In this document: piece by piece, positions 47,261 to 57,601 of the stretch | Layout of the letters: every line of letters begins with the position of its first letter | Numbering within the stretch: position 1 is the stretch's first letter | Source of the DNA: Tipula vernalis | Lineage: Eukaryota; Arthropoda; Insecta; Diptera; Tipulidae | Direction: 5' to 3' | DNA: 64,000 nucleotides | Assembly (NCBI GenBank): GCA_958295665.1 | Contig: OY282558.1 | Coordinates: 63,848,789-63,912,788 of the forward strand | Notes under the pieces: model-generated | What the model was told of the DNA's origin: nothing | Databases searched by the model: none | What the model saw: the letters and a program-made list of their open reading frames with translations, nothing else | Position numbers and translations under genes: made by a program

Positions 47261-47610
47261 TTTGCATTGAGGCGCCAGTCATCCAAGAGTACTGTGGAAC
47301 GAAGTTCTCGTAGATGAGGGTAATAAAAATGAAAATGATAGGTTTGCGAATTGTATTGTAATAAAGATGACACTACTATAAAGTCTAAATTATGTCGCGA
47401 TTCTACGGATGATCACTTTCTGGTCGGGGTTGTCTTAAAACCCGGTCATATTGTGGTCGAGCAAAAAATTACAGCTTGTTTTCTCTAAAAAAATCTTTAT
47501 CGTTAGAGATCTTCTTTGTCTTTGTCATCATGATAAGAAGAGAGCTTTCAAGAGTGACGGATTCAATCGGTCAATAATCCTGATTCATATTGAGAACAAA
47601 ATGGACAGTC
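47261..47610 (+). other. Unassigned sequence left of the gypsy 4 insertion
   Basis: Likely older repeat debris. Directly abuts the 5-bp target duplication GCCTC at 47611-47615. Confidence 0.4.
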
Positions 47611-47615
47611 GCCTC

Positions 47616-47809
47616 TGTTGTGATCCTGGAGATGGTTCTATTCGGATAAATGATACACCAAGGATTACTGACAGTATAAACTTTATTTTTAGTTTGTGTG
47701 TAGCTTGTCGTGGTGAAACTCCTTCTGCTGTTTTTTTCCATATGACACCTGCCAGGCGGGGTATATCCCGGCTTGCTAGGATAAGGTCGTTCAGACTGTC
47801 ATCGAAACA
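47616..47809 (-). repeat. 3' LTR of gypsy 4
   Basis: Plus-strand reading TGTTGTGATCC...TCGAAACA, with TG...CA ends in either orientation. About 95 percent like the LTR at 51927-52118. Confidence 0.92.
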
Positions 47810-47823
47810 CTTCTCCCCGTTTT
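47810..47823 (-). promoter_or_regulatory. Polypurine tract of gypsy 4
   Basis: Minus strand AAAACGGGGAGAAG directly before the TG of the 3' LTR. Confidence 0.8.
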
Positions 47824-47934
47824 AAGATGCTGTTTATAAACAGTTGAAATTCTTATTTGAATGATTGCGATATGAATGATTATAAAGAATTGTTTCGGAT
47901 GTGAATGAATATAAATGGAAATGGCAAAATGCCT

Positions 47935-48360
47935 TGTTTAGCACACGTAGTCTCCGAGATAGGCGGGTGGAACTCCAGCTGTAGCTCGTTGAGTTCTTCG
48001 TGGAACTTGCTCCTGGAGCGCTGGCAAGTCTTCTTGTTGATCGTCTAGTGAGTCTTGCAATGAGTCATCTTCTTGTACTTCCTCTTTCTCCTCCTCGGGT
48101 TCTGGGATGATTTCGGGCTCAATCTCTTGCTTTCCTGAGACCTGGATATCAAAACTGTCCAAAAGAACGTTGTGGCCATCGTCGAGATACGTGTAGCGTT
48201 TTTTTTAGCTGATTTGCATGAGCAACGATCTCTCGTATATCGGTTTGCACCTTGTAATTGACCGTTCCCATTTTACACACGACTTCTCCTGAAACCCAGC
48301 GCCACTGGTTGTTGCTTAAGTGGGTTTTAACGAAAACTTTGTCGCCGATCTCAAACGTCT
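47935..48360 (-). pseudogene. Gypsy 4 integrase C-terminal region
   Basis: Minus-strand open frame from about 48162 to the stop at 47938. It is acidic (PEPEEEKEEVQEDD), then ends RRTQRATAGVPPAYLGDYV. Upstream, to 48360, frames with FVKTHLSNNQWRW and GTVNYKVQT resemble the SH3-like DNA-binding end of integrase. A stop and a frameshift at about 48190 separate the pieces. Confidence 0.75.
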
Positions 48361-48361
48361 T

Positions 48362-48930
48362 TTACTTAGCACCGTGGTGAGTGTTGAACTGCTGTTCCAT
48401 CTTGTGGTTTCGTTCTACTATAGCTTTCGTAGTTGGCATGAGCAAGTCGAGCTTCGATCTTGCTTGTCGTCCCGTCATCAGCTCATGCGGCGATTTCGAT
48501 CCAAGGTTGTATGACGGTGTGAAACGGTAGTGCTTAAGGAACTTTCGCAAGATTTCATTAGCGTTTCCATCCTTCTCAAGCTTCTTGAGTCCTTGTAATG
48601 ACGTGGTGCTCTGCATCTTGTAGACTTCTGGCCATTTTGAAAAGGCGTCGATGACGACAAAATACCAGAAGCTGTTGACTGGAACAGCGAAGTCGACGTG
48701 CAATCGCGACCACGGCGCTTCTGAAATCGGCCACGACTGCAGTTTAGCTTTGATCGGTGAAAACGCATTCGTTGCGCAATTCACACAGGTTCGAACTTTT
48801 TTATCGATGTCGTTGTCAAGCGATGGCCAGGAGACTTTCTGTCGAGCTAATAGCTTCATGCGCTCAATGCCAGGATGACCTTGATGCAGCTCTTTCAGTA
48901 TTTCGCTGCGGTAGCGCTTTGGAATTATGA
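48362..48930 (-). pseudogene. Gypsy 4 integrase, internal deletion
   Basis: The zinc-binding part reads HPGIERMKLLARQKVSWPSLDNDI and CVNC (48770-48880). The core begins HVDFAVPV and FVVIDAFSKWPEV (first Asp, near 48695). Then STTSLQGLKKLEK is followed directly by NEILRKFLKHYRFTPS, so the segment carrying the second Asp and the Glu is missing at about 48570. The rest (SPHELMTGRQARSKLDLL) is normal. It ends at a stop (48362-48364). Confidence 0.87.
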
Positions 48931-48963
48931 TGCGATCACCGAAAAAAATTCAACCGTTGATGA

Positions 48964-50445
48964 CTATGTGAGCGAATCTCGTCTTGCGAAGTAGTCTGCA
49001 GCCTCAACGTCAGGAATTTGCTCTCGTTTGCGTGGCCAACCCTTCTCAATGCAACTTGTCATTACCTTCAACGTCTCGTCTCGACTTGTTTCGTACTGAA
49101 TAGCTTCGAAGATTACTGGCAGCTTCTTGGCGGTGTCGATAGCGAAGCAACCTAGTGAGTCTTCTGCAATGATCTTTCTAATGACGACGTCTTCGTCAAG
49201 CTTCTCGTGTTGACTAATGAGTCGAGAGATGAAATCTACGTATGCGAAGCTGTTCGTGTCGACGTATTTGATTTCGAAGTCGTATGCGAGCAATATCAAC
49301 GCGTAGCGTTGAAGGCGGCTTGCCGTGTGTACCGGAATTCCCTTCTTATTCCCGAATATTGCGAGCAAGGGTTTATGGTCAGTCTGGAGCTCGAATTTTC
49401 GACCATAAATGTAGCGGTGAAACTTCTGAAGGGTGAATGTGAGCGCCAGAGCTTCTCGTTGGATTTGCGGGTAGTCTTTTTCTGCTGCTGTGAATGAGCG
49501 TGCGGCATGCATTACTGGGCGCAACGACTTACCGGGCATCTCATGCATTAGACTTGCTCCCATTCCTTAGCTTGAAGCGTCAGCGGCAACCTTCAACTTC
49601 TTAGTTGGGTCGTAGTGAGTAAGTCCGAGGTCAGATGCCAGAATTGTCTTGAGCTCGTCGAAAGATTCTTGATGTTTTTTTTCCCATGCAAACGTGATAT
49701 CATCTTGAAGAAGCTCGTTTAATCTGCCGCGATGTTTTTTTATACCGGGAATGAATTTTCCGTACCAAGTGGCTGCTCCTAGAAATGCCTGAAGGTGCTT
49801 GACGTCTGTTGGAGGCGGAATGTTCTGAAGCGTCTTGATCTTTTCTGGGCTCGGTTTAATGCCGTTAGTGTCGAGTATGTGGCCAAGAAATTCGAGTTCT
49901 TTCTGACGGAACCAACACTTGTCGATTTTGAGGTGGAAGCCGTTCTCCTGAATGCGGCTTAAAACTTCGTACAGATTCTTGTCGTGGTTGTTTTGATCTG
50001 TTCCTCCCACAATGAAGTCGTCGATGAACGGAAAGGCGCTCTTTGCTCCGCTCACCATGCTGCTCACAAGTCTTTGGAAGATTCCCGGTGCTGGCTTGAC
50101 TCCTGGCTGCAACCGATTGACTTTGAAAAGTCCGCAGTGAGTGTTGATGGTCATCAGCTTCTTTTAGTCGTCGCCGAGCTCGACTTGAAGGAACGCGTCT
50201 GAGAGGTCGATTTTGCTAAATAGTTTGAATGGCAATAGCTGAGCAAAAATCTCGTCAGGCGTTGGCAGTGGAAATTGTTCCGGTTCAAGCGAATCATTTA
50301 AGCCAGTTGAGTAGTCGGCGCAGATTCTAACCCGTCCATCCTTCTTCTTGACAGCGACGATTGGTGCGGCGTATGCTGAGTATCGCACGGGGCTAATCAT
50401 ATTTAAGAGCTGCAACCGTTTGATTTCGTTCTCGATAGGCTCCAT
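48964..50445 (-). pseudogene. Gypsy 4 reverse transcriptase and RNase H
   Basis: RT entry IENEIKRLQLLNMISPV and KKKDGRVRICADYSTGLN (50300-50445), SKIDLSDAFLQVEL (first Asp). A TAA (50164-50166) follows. Then LFKVNRLQPGVKPAPGIFQRL and FPFIDDFIVGG, the YxDD box with Phe in first place (near 50020). RKELEFLGHI and FLGAATWYGKFIP lead to RNase H. KVAADASS is followed by a second TAA (49567-49569), then AARSFTAAEKDYPQIQREALAL and TDHKPLLAIFG. It ends near 48964. Two in-frame stops interrupt an otherwise complete polyprotein part. Confidence 0.93.
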
Positions 50446-50499
50446 AGCGGCAAACGGAACTGGACAGCTGTTGCGGAAAATTGGTTTTGCACTTGGTTT

Positions 50500-50880
50500 G
50501 AGCGTCAGCGATGCCTTTTGGGTGCAAAGGCCGAGCGAATCGCTGAAAAGGGGCTGGAAATTTGATCCTCAACTCGCTTGAAAACTGCTGTGAAGCGTCG
50601 AGTCGGACGTTGTTGCAGACGCTGGCGATGGGAATATTCCATAGGTCGAGAGCTTCCATCCAGTCGCTGCCGAGGACGTTCAAGCTTGAATTTGCGACGT
50701 AGCATGGGCCGATTTCTTCTCGTCCGTGGAGCTTCAATCGTGCGGTGAATTTTCCGAGCATCGACACCTGATCGCCTGAAGCGATGATGAAACTTGCGGG
50801 TAGAGATCGATGCTGTTGTGACTGCAAGACTTTGACGACGTTCTGATCTGTGGCTATGTCTGCTTGGTCTTGATCGGAAT
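50500..50880 (-). pseudogene. Gypsy 4 protease region
   Basis: Minus-strand frame beginning near 50827: PASFIIASGDQVSMLGKF, then CYVANSSLNVLGSDWMEALDLW. NVLGxDWxxxLxLW is the protease C-terminal block of this gypsy group. The frame is shifted relative to gag at about 50880, and the upstream DTG region cannot be read in one frame. Confidence 0.75.
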
Positions 50881-51800
50881 CTGCACAGGAATTCGGTCGC
50901 CGAGGTACAATGGCCAGCTTTGTGACCCTTTACCTTGCAAGTATCGCAGATTTTGTTCTTGTACGGGCAATCCTTATGCCAGTGGCAGTCACCACAGAAA
51001 TAGCAGTTGTTAGGAGGCGTGTCCAATTTTTCTGTTGATTTGTGTGTGGATTTCTGCCGACGTTGCTGTTGCTGTCCTTTTTTCTTTCTGAACATCTGCA
51101 TCACTTCGCTTCTCAGTGCTGAGTTGGAGTGTTGGACCATCAATTTCTCGTCTTTGAGACAAGACAACCGCTTTGCTAGCTCGCAGACATCGTTCAGCTT
51201 CAATCTGGTCACTGTGTCTGGATTGGCTGCTGCTGCACGGGTTATTTCGACTTCCTCGAGCTTAATGAGAAGTTTTTCGAGAACGAGTGAGTTTTCAGCT
51301 CCCGTGAGCGCTTTGACGAACATGAGAACCTTAAAATCGTCGGCTGTGCACGTGGCAATCTCGGATTTTTCGCACTTCCTGTTGACTTGGCTTGCGAAAT
51401 CGTCCCAATTTTCTCCTGAACCTTTAGCGATGCTCAAACACTTATAGCGGAGTGTGAAGACCGATTCTTTCCGTACGAAAATCTTTTTCAGCTCCTCGAC
51501 TGCTCTCTCGAAAGTTATGGTTTGTATGGTCTCTGGCAGGATGCGGTCAGCGAGACGTCGGTACTCCGAGGTTGACAACTTCTCAATGAGCAAACTCACT
51601 CGCTGGTGGACCGTCAATGTCTGTGCTTCCTCTGTGAAGATGTGCTCGTATCGAGCGTACCAGCGGTCGAACGTTTCATCGTCCTCCGGGCAGTAGCCGA
51701 ATTTTTCCATTCGATCGGACAGGTGCTTGTGTACTTGTGGCGCTGAATTTGCTGGCGGAGCGTTTCGCTGCTGAACCATTTGTTCCATGATTGCTACCAT
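50880..51800 (-). pseudogene. Gypsy 4 gag
   Basis: Minus-strand frame continuous from upstream of 51860. The start is put at 51800 (MVAIMEQ); the longer open frame upstream reads through the LTR and a 13-base homopolymer at 51853-51865. FGYCPEDDETFDRWYARYEHIF is the DUF7083-type gag block, then LADRILPETIQTITFERAVEEL. Knuckles CYFCGDCHWHKDC and CDTCKVKGHKAGHC (50915-51006). After about 50880 the frame is wrong (Arg/Ser-rich), showing a frameshift into protease. Structural protein of the virus-like particle. Confidence 0.88.
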
Positions 51801-51901
51801 TTGTCGTTGGTTTTCAGTCTGAGCTTCCGTCAACCGTTTGATGAGTTCTTCCAAAAAAAAAAAAATCAAATTTTCACTTTTTCCCGAAAGTAATATGCGT
51901 A

Positions 51902-51926
51902 AAATTCGCTTTATCCTCGTCGCCAC
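51902..51926 (-). promoter_or_regulatory. Putative primer binding site of gypsy 4
   Basis: Directly after the 5' LTR the minus strand reads G then TGGCGACGAGGATAAAG. TGG matches the CCA end of a tRNA; the tRNA species is not assigned. Confidence 0.65.
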
Positions 51927-52118
51927 TGTTGTGATCCTGGAGATGGTTCTATTCGGATAAATGATGACCAAGGATTACTGACAGTATATACTTTATTTTT
52001 AGTTTGTGTGTAGCTTGTCGTGGTGGAAATCCTTCTGCTGTTTTTTTCATATGACATCTGCCAGGCGGGGTTTATCCCGGCTTGCTAGGATAAGGTCGTT
52101 CAGACTGTCATCGTAACA
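51927..52118 (-). repeat. 5' LTR of gypsy 4
   Basis: Partner of 47616-47809. Ends TGTTACGATG...ATCACAACA on the minus strand. Confidence 0.92.
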
Positions 52119-52123
52119 GCCTC

Positions 52124-53080
52124 ATTAACAGAATCATAGTCGAAAAGACCGCTGTCTTCGTGATATCGAACATTGTTATAACTGTCATTAATTCAAATAA
52201 TAGTGAAACCTGATCTGTATGCCTTTAGCACATCATATTTTAAACCCACCAAATGAGACCATGCTTTTAGTACACAGTCGGTTCGTACTACCTACCATTT
52301 GGACAAATACAGGAATGACACTCTCAGTCAGTAAATAATCTTTTTATTCCACCTTTCGATGTAGTACAAGCCATGACCAAAGGGCTGATGTCGCTTATTG
52401 AGCAGCAGTCGTATGCTTCTCACCAAATTTAGCTCGAGACCGCCATATATCGGGTGGTTAGCTATCTTTTCAGTCACAGCATTGAGTTCTCGATAACGCA
52501 AAATAGTCCTTCTACTCGACCAATGCTACCGGTAAGCTCCATAGACTGCTAGATGTTTCGATTACCCCTGCCGCCTGCATATCGGTTATCATCCCGCTCA
52601 CTTCTTCTTGTTTTATCAATGTTAAACTCCTGAGTTCCTGGAGCATCGGCATCTCTGTTCCCGTATTAATTCGGTGTTTTTCCATAGTGGTCCTTCCATT
52701 ATTATCCGATGTAGGTACTGGATAATACGGATACGTATCGTTCGAGTAGCTGATGTGCAGAATTTTTCTGTGCTACGGTAAGATCTATTCTGCTTACATT
52801 TCACTATCGTCGATACCTTTTCACATTTGCCGATCACTGCCTCTTTCTTGATAGTTTTCGTTTTATCTGACTGAGGGCTTTCCTTCCAATCTTTCCCACC
52901 CAACCGGCTCTGAGTTCGGTGACAACTTTTTCCAACGATCTACATTAATTCGTCTAGTAGTTGCTCCTGTAACGCTAACTTGAAGTGGTAACTCGATATT
53001 TTCATAAGTTAATACTGCTGGTCCAACATCCTCCGCGAAGCTATTCGCAATGAAAATGACATCGACCATTGTAATCACGA
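52124..53080 (-). pseudogene. Ty3/gypsy relic 5, protease/RT start
   Basis: The minus strand near 52560-52690 reads KHRINTGTEMPMLQELRS, KQEEVSGMITDMQAAGVIE and SSSLWSLPVAL, the RT entry of Ty3/gypsy elements (I-TG-PI-R-P...EEV-IxEMxxxGVI-PSSSPW-SP). Stops follow. Upstream to 53078 an open frame with VGPAVLTYENIELPLQV may be the end of its protease. Opposite in strand to relic 3, so it is not simply its continuation. Confidence 0.68.
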
Positions 53081-53717
53081 CCTTCGTATTGGAAAAGAAT
53101 TCATTGGACGGTCTTCATTTCAAGATCATTTTTCTTGTCTGTAATCACCAAACGTACTACAACGTACGTTTCCAATTTTAACGGTAATGCAATGTACTAA
53201 TTTAAAAAATTCTCCACAAAACGAAAAATCATCAAAACAAATTTTTGTTTGCAACCAAAATTTAGTTCTGCTTCAGTTATTACCGAGGTAGGATGCAAAC
53301 ATTCAATATCTCATATTTTTTATTTTTTTTTTAATTTTAAGTTATTAGTATTTTGTTAATTAAAATTGGAAACAATTCAAAAAATTTGTTCATACATTTA
53401 AATAATAATTAACCAAAAGAAAATGAAAGTGATTGATGGCAATAAAAATATTAAGCTAAAATTAACACAGTAAATTAGAATTTGGGGGTTATCATTCTTA
53501 TCAACAAATATTCGAGTGTCTAGTTTGAAAGTAGTAAATAAACAAAATATAAAATACTTGTGCACAAGAGAGGAAAAGTTCATCGATTATTTTGGTTCAG
53601 CTGCTGTTCTACTGTTACTGTTTAGTGTTTACGTAATTTTGACGGTGCGGAGCTGCAGTGATTTTATTACCTAACCGGCTGTGGTAAACAAAAAAGAAGA
53701 GGGAACAATCAAAGAAA
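53081..53717. other. 5' flank of sideroflexin gene
   Basis: AT-rich. No feature recognized apart from a cluster of short A/T runs. Confidence 0.45.
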
Positions 53718-55237
53718 ATGGGTAAATGTTTCATTTAATTATAATTAAATACAATTTACAATATTCAACACAGGTTTTGATTTTATGACGTAACTTCTCA
53801 CGAGACTTATTTGCCAAATCATCATTCTTAAAATAGACCGATAATTTATCGAATTTGTGACACCGTAATTTATTTCTGCGGGGTGTTCGCGTTTCTTATT
53901 CTATTGATTTGACCTTGGAAAGCAATCCGCAGCATAACCAAGGGTCTAATTTCTGTTTTTGTTCAATTAAAGTTTTGTTTTTTGTTTAGATCCAGATAAT
54001 GGATTACGTAGAGTATGGGAAACATTGTCGTTTCGACGTACAAGGTGTGAGTACTGTCCCTTAACCATTTTTGATAAGTGCTCCCCTCTCCCTCATACAT
54101 TGTTCCTTATATTTCATTTAATTTTATTCGCTGCTCTCTAATCGACTGTCCTTGAACTAAGTTTAGCGTTTAATATTTAACTATTATGGTTTTATTTTCA
54201 GATAACTTTGAGCGAATCGACGTCGACAAACCACTATGGGACCAATCAACATTCATTGGACGATTCAAGCATTTTGCTTGGATGACCGATTTTCGAACTT
54301 GTATTGTGGGCGAAAAAGAGTTGGACGATGCCAAGGACCTAGTAGCAAAATATAGGTAAATCAATTCAATTTATGAATATATTCTACCTGTTTAACTAAC
54401 CTCAATATTACCAGAATACACAAGGAACCACCAGGCACAACACAGGAGCAAATAATTTACGCCAAAAAACTATACGAGAGTGCATTCCATCCGGACAGCG
54501 GTGATAAGCAGAATGTTTTCGGGCGTATGAGTTTTCAGGTACCAGGCGGCATGATAATCACTGGTGCTATGTTACAATTTTATAAAACTGTACCGGCCGT
54601 TATATTCTGGCAATGGGTCAATCAATCGTTTAACGCACTTGTTAATTATACAAATCGAAATGCCAATTCACCGACAACTGTAACTCAGCTTGGAGTTTCC
54701 TATGTTTCGGCGACCACATGTGCTCTGGTCACAGCACTCGGTTGTAAATCATTTTGGCAGAAACGGGCTAGTCCATTAGTTCAACGTTATGTACCATTTG
54801 CTGCGGTTGCCGCGGCAAATTGTGTGAACGTACCAATGATGCGACAAAATGAATTAATCCATGGTATTGATGTACAGGATAAGGATGGTAATATCGTGGG
54901 AAAAAGTCGAATTGCCGCCGCCAAGGGGATTGTCCAAGTTTTATTTTCAAGGATTACTATGGCTGCACCCGGAATGATTGTTTTGCCCATAATAATGGAG
55001 CGTATGGAAAAGAAACCATGGTTCGCTCGTTTATCAATACTTCATGCACCATTCCAAGTTGTGATGGTAGGATGTTTCCTTACGATTATGGTACCGGCCG
55101 CTTGTTCAATATTTCCACAACAGGCGGGAATTTCACTCGCCACAATACGTCGATTCGAAAAAGAGTTGTATGAAGAGATGTACGCACAACATAAGGGCAA
55201 TCTGCCCGAGACAGTCTACTTCAATAAAGGACTTTAG
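53718..55237 (+). CDS. Sfxn2: Sideroflexin-2 (mitochondrial transporter)
   Basis: Main form in three exons: 53718-53721 (ATGG only), 54202-54355, 54415-55237; 326 residues, near the usual 320 or so. The first intron starts GTAAAT, the second is 59 bp. Sideroflexins are multi-pass inner mitochondrial membrane proteins. SFXN1 carries serine, and SFXN2 is linked to haem and iron homeostasis. Visible blocks: KPLWDQSTFIGRFKHF (about 9-24), PPGTTQEQIIYAKKLY, HPDSGD (about 74-79), FGRMSFQVPGGMIITG, FWQWVNQSFNALVNYTNRN, PFAAVAAANCVNVPMMRQ, and the C-terminal VYFNKGL. FQ(V/L)PGGMIITG and NVFGRMS place it in the SFXN2 branch. The tiny first exon was chosen because ATGG joins in frame to exon 2. An optional 57-nt exon lies in intron 1. 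There is a poly(A) signal at 55464. Confidence 0.95.
53990..54046 (+). other. Sfxn2: Candidate in-frame cassette exon of Sfxn2
   Basis: Between TTTGTTTAG and the donor GTGAGT (54047). It is 57 nt long (19 codons), stays in frame with the ATGG exon and exon 2, and has no stop. It would give an N-terminus PDNGLRRVWETLSFRRTRY, rich in Arg with hydrophobic residues between them. The alternative donor GTGTGA two bases earlier would create an immediate stop. Seen from sequence only; no transcript evidence. Confidence 0.6.
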
Positions 55238-55784
55238 ATTTAATCGTCGGACATTACTCAGGTTATATTAGCGTTTAGAGTGTTAACTGCCTACTTAGGA
55301 AGCTGTTTCGTTCGCTAAAGAAATCTCAGCATTTTTTAATTTTAGTTTTTATTTACAACAAAACGATTTTATAGTTTATAATTTTGTGATGCATGCTTTT
55401 AGATACATACTTACTAACTACTACTACAACTACTAATGTCGATCCGTACTCAAGCAAAGTGGCAATAAAACTTAGAACATTTAAGACAAATTGATTGGTT
55501 TTAAGTATTTTGGGACTGCAATCCAATTTGGCTATGAATAAGGTAAGTTATGTTGAAACATTTTGTCTGTCAAACAAACCTTTTCTTGTTTCCGTCTGCC
55601 GAAACAATTTAATCGAATTTATGCTGCCGAATGCCTACAAGTTTCAATACTCAACAAGAACTAAATTAGCGCGAAAGTTAACACAAAAGCATGTCAATTC
55701 CACTTTCGATGATGGTTGGTTTCTCAACTAAAAATCGATAAAACCAGAAAGTATAAGAATATACAAGAGAATATAACTGGCGCC
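55238..55784. other. 3' UTR and flank of Sfxn2
   Basis: AATAAA at 55464-55469 (GGCAATAAAACTT), about 225 bp after the stop, is the likely poly(A) signal. The 78-codon frame 55495-55731 has no domain. Confidence 0.55.
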
Positions 55785-56327
55785 AGAAATTATGGGAATA
55801 TGTATATAAGATAATTCAAATTCAAGTGGTGTATTTCTTGAATGGTAATTTTTTTGTAGCGACATACAACATATTCCAATTTTTGGAACTACGATGATCG
55901 TCGCTATTATATACGGACGAGTGACGACCAAGTTAACAACATAAAAACAATTGTAACATTGTGTTGATATTGAACCAAAACCAACAAAAATGTTTATTTG
56001 CCCGGGAAGAACAGAATTTAAAAAACAACATAATTGTCAGCAACGTGGCATTATTTTGTATCAAAGCATGCCACTTCAAGTTATGTGACACTTGAACATA
56101 CAAAATAAAGTAATATTGCTGACAATTCTACCTTCTTGTAATTTCTGTTCGCCTGTTAAAATGACAAAAAATTTTTGCGATTTTTGATGAAAAAACAAAA
56201 TTTTTTCTTTAAAATTTCTGCTCACCTGGTAAATAAAAATTAACTTTTTTTAATTAAAAAGGCATAGCAACCACCCAAATAGAAAATTTGGAGCTTTTTA
56301 ATACAAAAAAAAAAAATCCTTCAGCTG

Positions 56328-56400
56328 CTAGGATCGAACTCGAGCGCTCTTACCATAAGAGAGTAGATTAAAACGATTGAGATCTCGAGTTCGATCCTCG
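56328..56400. other. tRNA-like B boxes at the apex of the palindrome
   Basis: Both arms end in GAGTTCGATCCT, one on each strand (56330-56342 minus, 56386-56398 plus). GTTCGATCC matches the RNA polymerase III B-box consensus (GGTTCGANNCC). On the minus strand, TGGTAAGAGCG just upstream looks like an A box. There is no anticodon arm, so this is not a working tRNA gene. Confidence 0.5.
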
Positions 56401-56904
56401 CACCTGAAGGATTTCTTTTTTGTAATAAAAATCTCCAAATTTTCTATTTGGGTGGTTGCTAGAGTTATGATTGAGCCTTTTTAATTAAAAAAAAGTTAAT
56501 TTTTATTTACCAGGTGAGCAGAAATTTAAAAAAAAAAATTTTGTTTTTTCATCAAAAATCGCAAAAAAATTTTGTCATTTTAACAGGCGAACAGAAATTA
56601 CAAGAAGGTAGAATTGTCAGCAATATGACTTTATTTTGTATGTTCAAGTGTCACATAACTTGAAGTGGCATGCTTTGATACAAAATAATGTCACGTTGCT
56701 GACAATTATGTTGTGTTTTAAATTCTGTTCGCCTGGTAAAATAACAAAAATTTGTATGCGATTTTTCACCAAGTCCGAATTTATCAGTATTTAAACGAAA
56801 AACTGAGTGGAAATTATATAGAGATGATTGGTTGGGTTGGTAAGATGAAGGAGTGGTGGAATTATCTCCAATTTTTTCATCTAAAAATATGTTTTTTCGT
56901 TGGC

Positions 56905-56975
56905 TTTGGTTGGACTCGAACTCCAAGACCTTCGTCAATCCACTCCATCACCTTACTACCTCCGCTACCACATCA
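56905..56975 (-). other. tRNA-derived relic
   Basis: The minus strand has TTGGAGTTCGAGTCCAA, a full T-arm (5-bp stem, GTTCGAG loop) at 56910-56926, with GTGGTAGCGGAGG about 35 bp upstream, which resembles a D-arm/A box. Acceptor and anticodon stems do not close. Probably a SINE head or a dead tRNA copy. Confidence 0.5.
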
Positions 56976-57232
56976 TATCCAAGTTAATATAAATTTGTTT
57001 GTTTTATGCAATCGTGCAGAGCAAAATAAATGGCTCTGTTAGGGCATACGTACTACATTTAGTATAAACATTTTTATTGGTTTTGGTTGTTAACTTGGTC
57101 GTCACTCGTCCGTATATAATAGCGACGATCATCGTAGTTCCAAAAATTGGAATATGTTGTGTGTCGCTACAAAAAAATTACCATTCAAGAAATACACCAC
57201 TTGAATTATCTTATATATTCCCATAATTTCTG

Positions 57233-57601
57233 CATAAAACAAACAACCAATATTTTTTTATTAAAAAAATTCATTTATTTATTAATTAAATTAAAAAAAA
57301 ATATTAAAATTACAAATTAAAAAAAAAATGTTGCGAATTAATAAAGTTTTAAAAATTTAAACATAAAAAATTTATCAAAAAAGAAAACAGAAAAACAACT
57401 CTTAATTAATCCCAAAAAATGGCCATTTTCATTTTGTTTTAAAATTTAAAATAAAAAAACAATACAATAAAATTAATAATTAGGCATAATTTAATTCATT
57501 TTATAAATATGTACGATAATTAATATAAAAACAAAATTTTGTTTAAATAAGTTTTATTTACATGATACCGCGCGGCACCGCAATGCGTATATGCAATAAT
57601 A
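57233..57601. other. AT-rich 3' flank of the pseudokinase gene
   Basis: A/T homopolymers. AATAAA on the minus strand at 57553-57558, about 44 bp after the stop of the upstream gene, is its probable poly(A) signal. Confidence 0.55.

Larger units (their letters stand above)
47611..52123 (-). mobile_element. Ty3/gypsy retrotransposon 4, full length with LTRs
   Basis: Minus-strand element bounded by LTRs at 52118-51927 (5') and 47809-47616 (3'), 192 and 194 bp, differing at about ten positions. GCCTC flanks it on both sides (47611-47615, 52119-52123), a 5-bp target duplication. Gag-protease-RT-RNase H-integrase lie in order on the minus strand. A polypurine tract precedes the 3' LTR. It carries at least two stops, a frameshift and an integrase deletion, so it is no longer autonomous. 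Removing it joins flanks of older repeat sequence. Confidence 0.93.
55785..57232. mobile_element. Nested palindrome, 1.45 kb
   Basis: The outer arms run from CAGAAATTATGGG (55785) to CCCATAATTTCTG (ends 57232) and pair over about 160 bp, including GGACGAGTGACGACCAAGTT / inverse; the left arm has a 34-bp insertion after GTTAACAAC. The inner palindrome has arms 56009-56344 and 56384-56730 with a 39-bp loop. The sequence 56731-57065 lies only on the right side. No ORF of note. tRNA-like boxes sit at the apex and at about 56905-56975. Confidence 0.82.

Noticed and set aside
50505..50880. Arg/Ser-rich C-terminal part of the gypsy 4 gag frame
   Set aside because: It is the protease region read in the wrong frame after a frameshift; the protease frame is visible on the same strand.
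51801..51971. Gag start within the gypsy 4 LTR
   Set aside because: The open frame extends through the LTR and a 13-base homopolymer, but conserved gag sequence begins after the first internal Met at 51800.
54041..54046. Alternative donor GTGTGA for the Sfxn2 cassette exon
   Set aside because: Using it gives an immediate stop; the adjacent GTGAGT is a better donor and keeps the frame.
56330..56400. Functional tRNA gene at the palindrome apex
   Set aside because: No anticodon arm or acceptor stem; only A- and B-box-like words.
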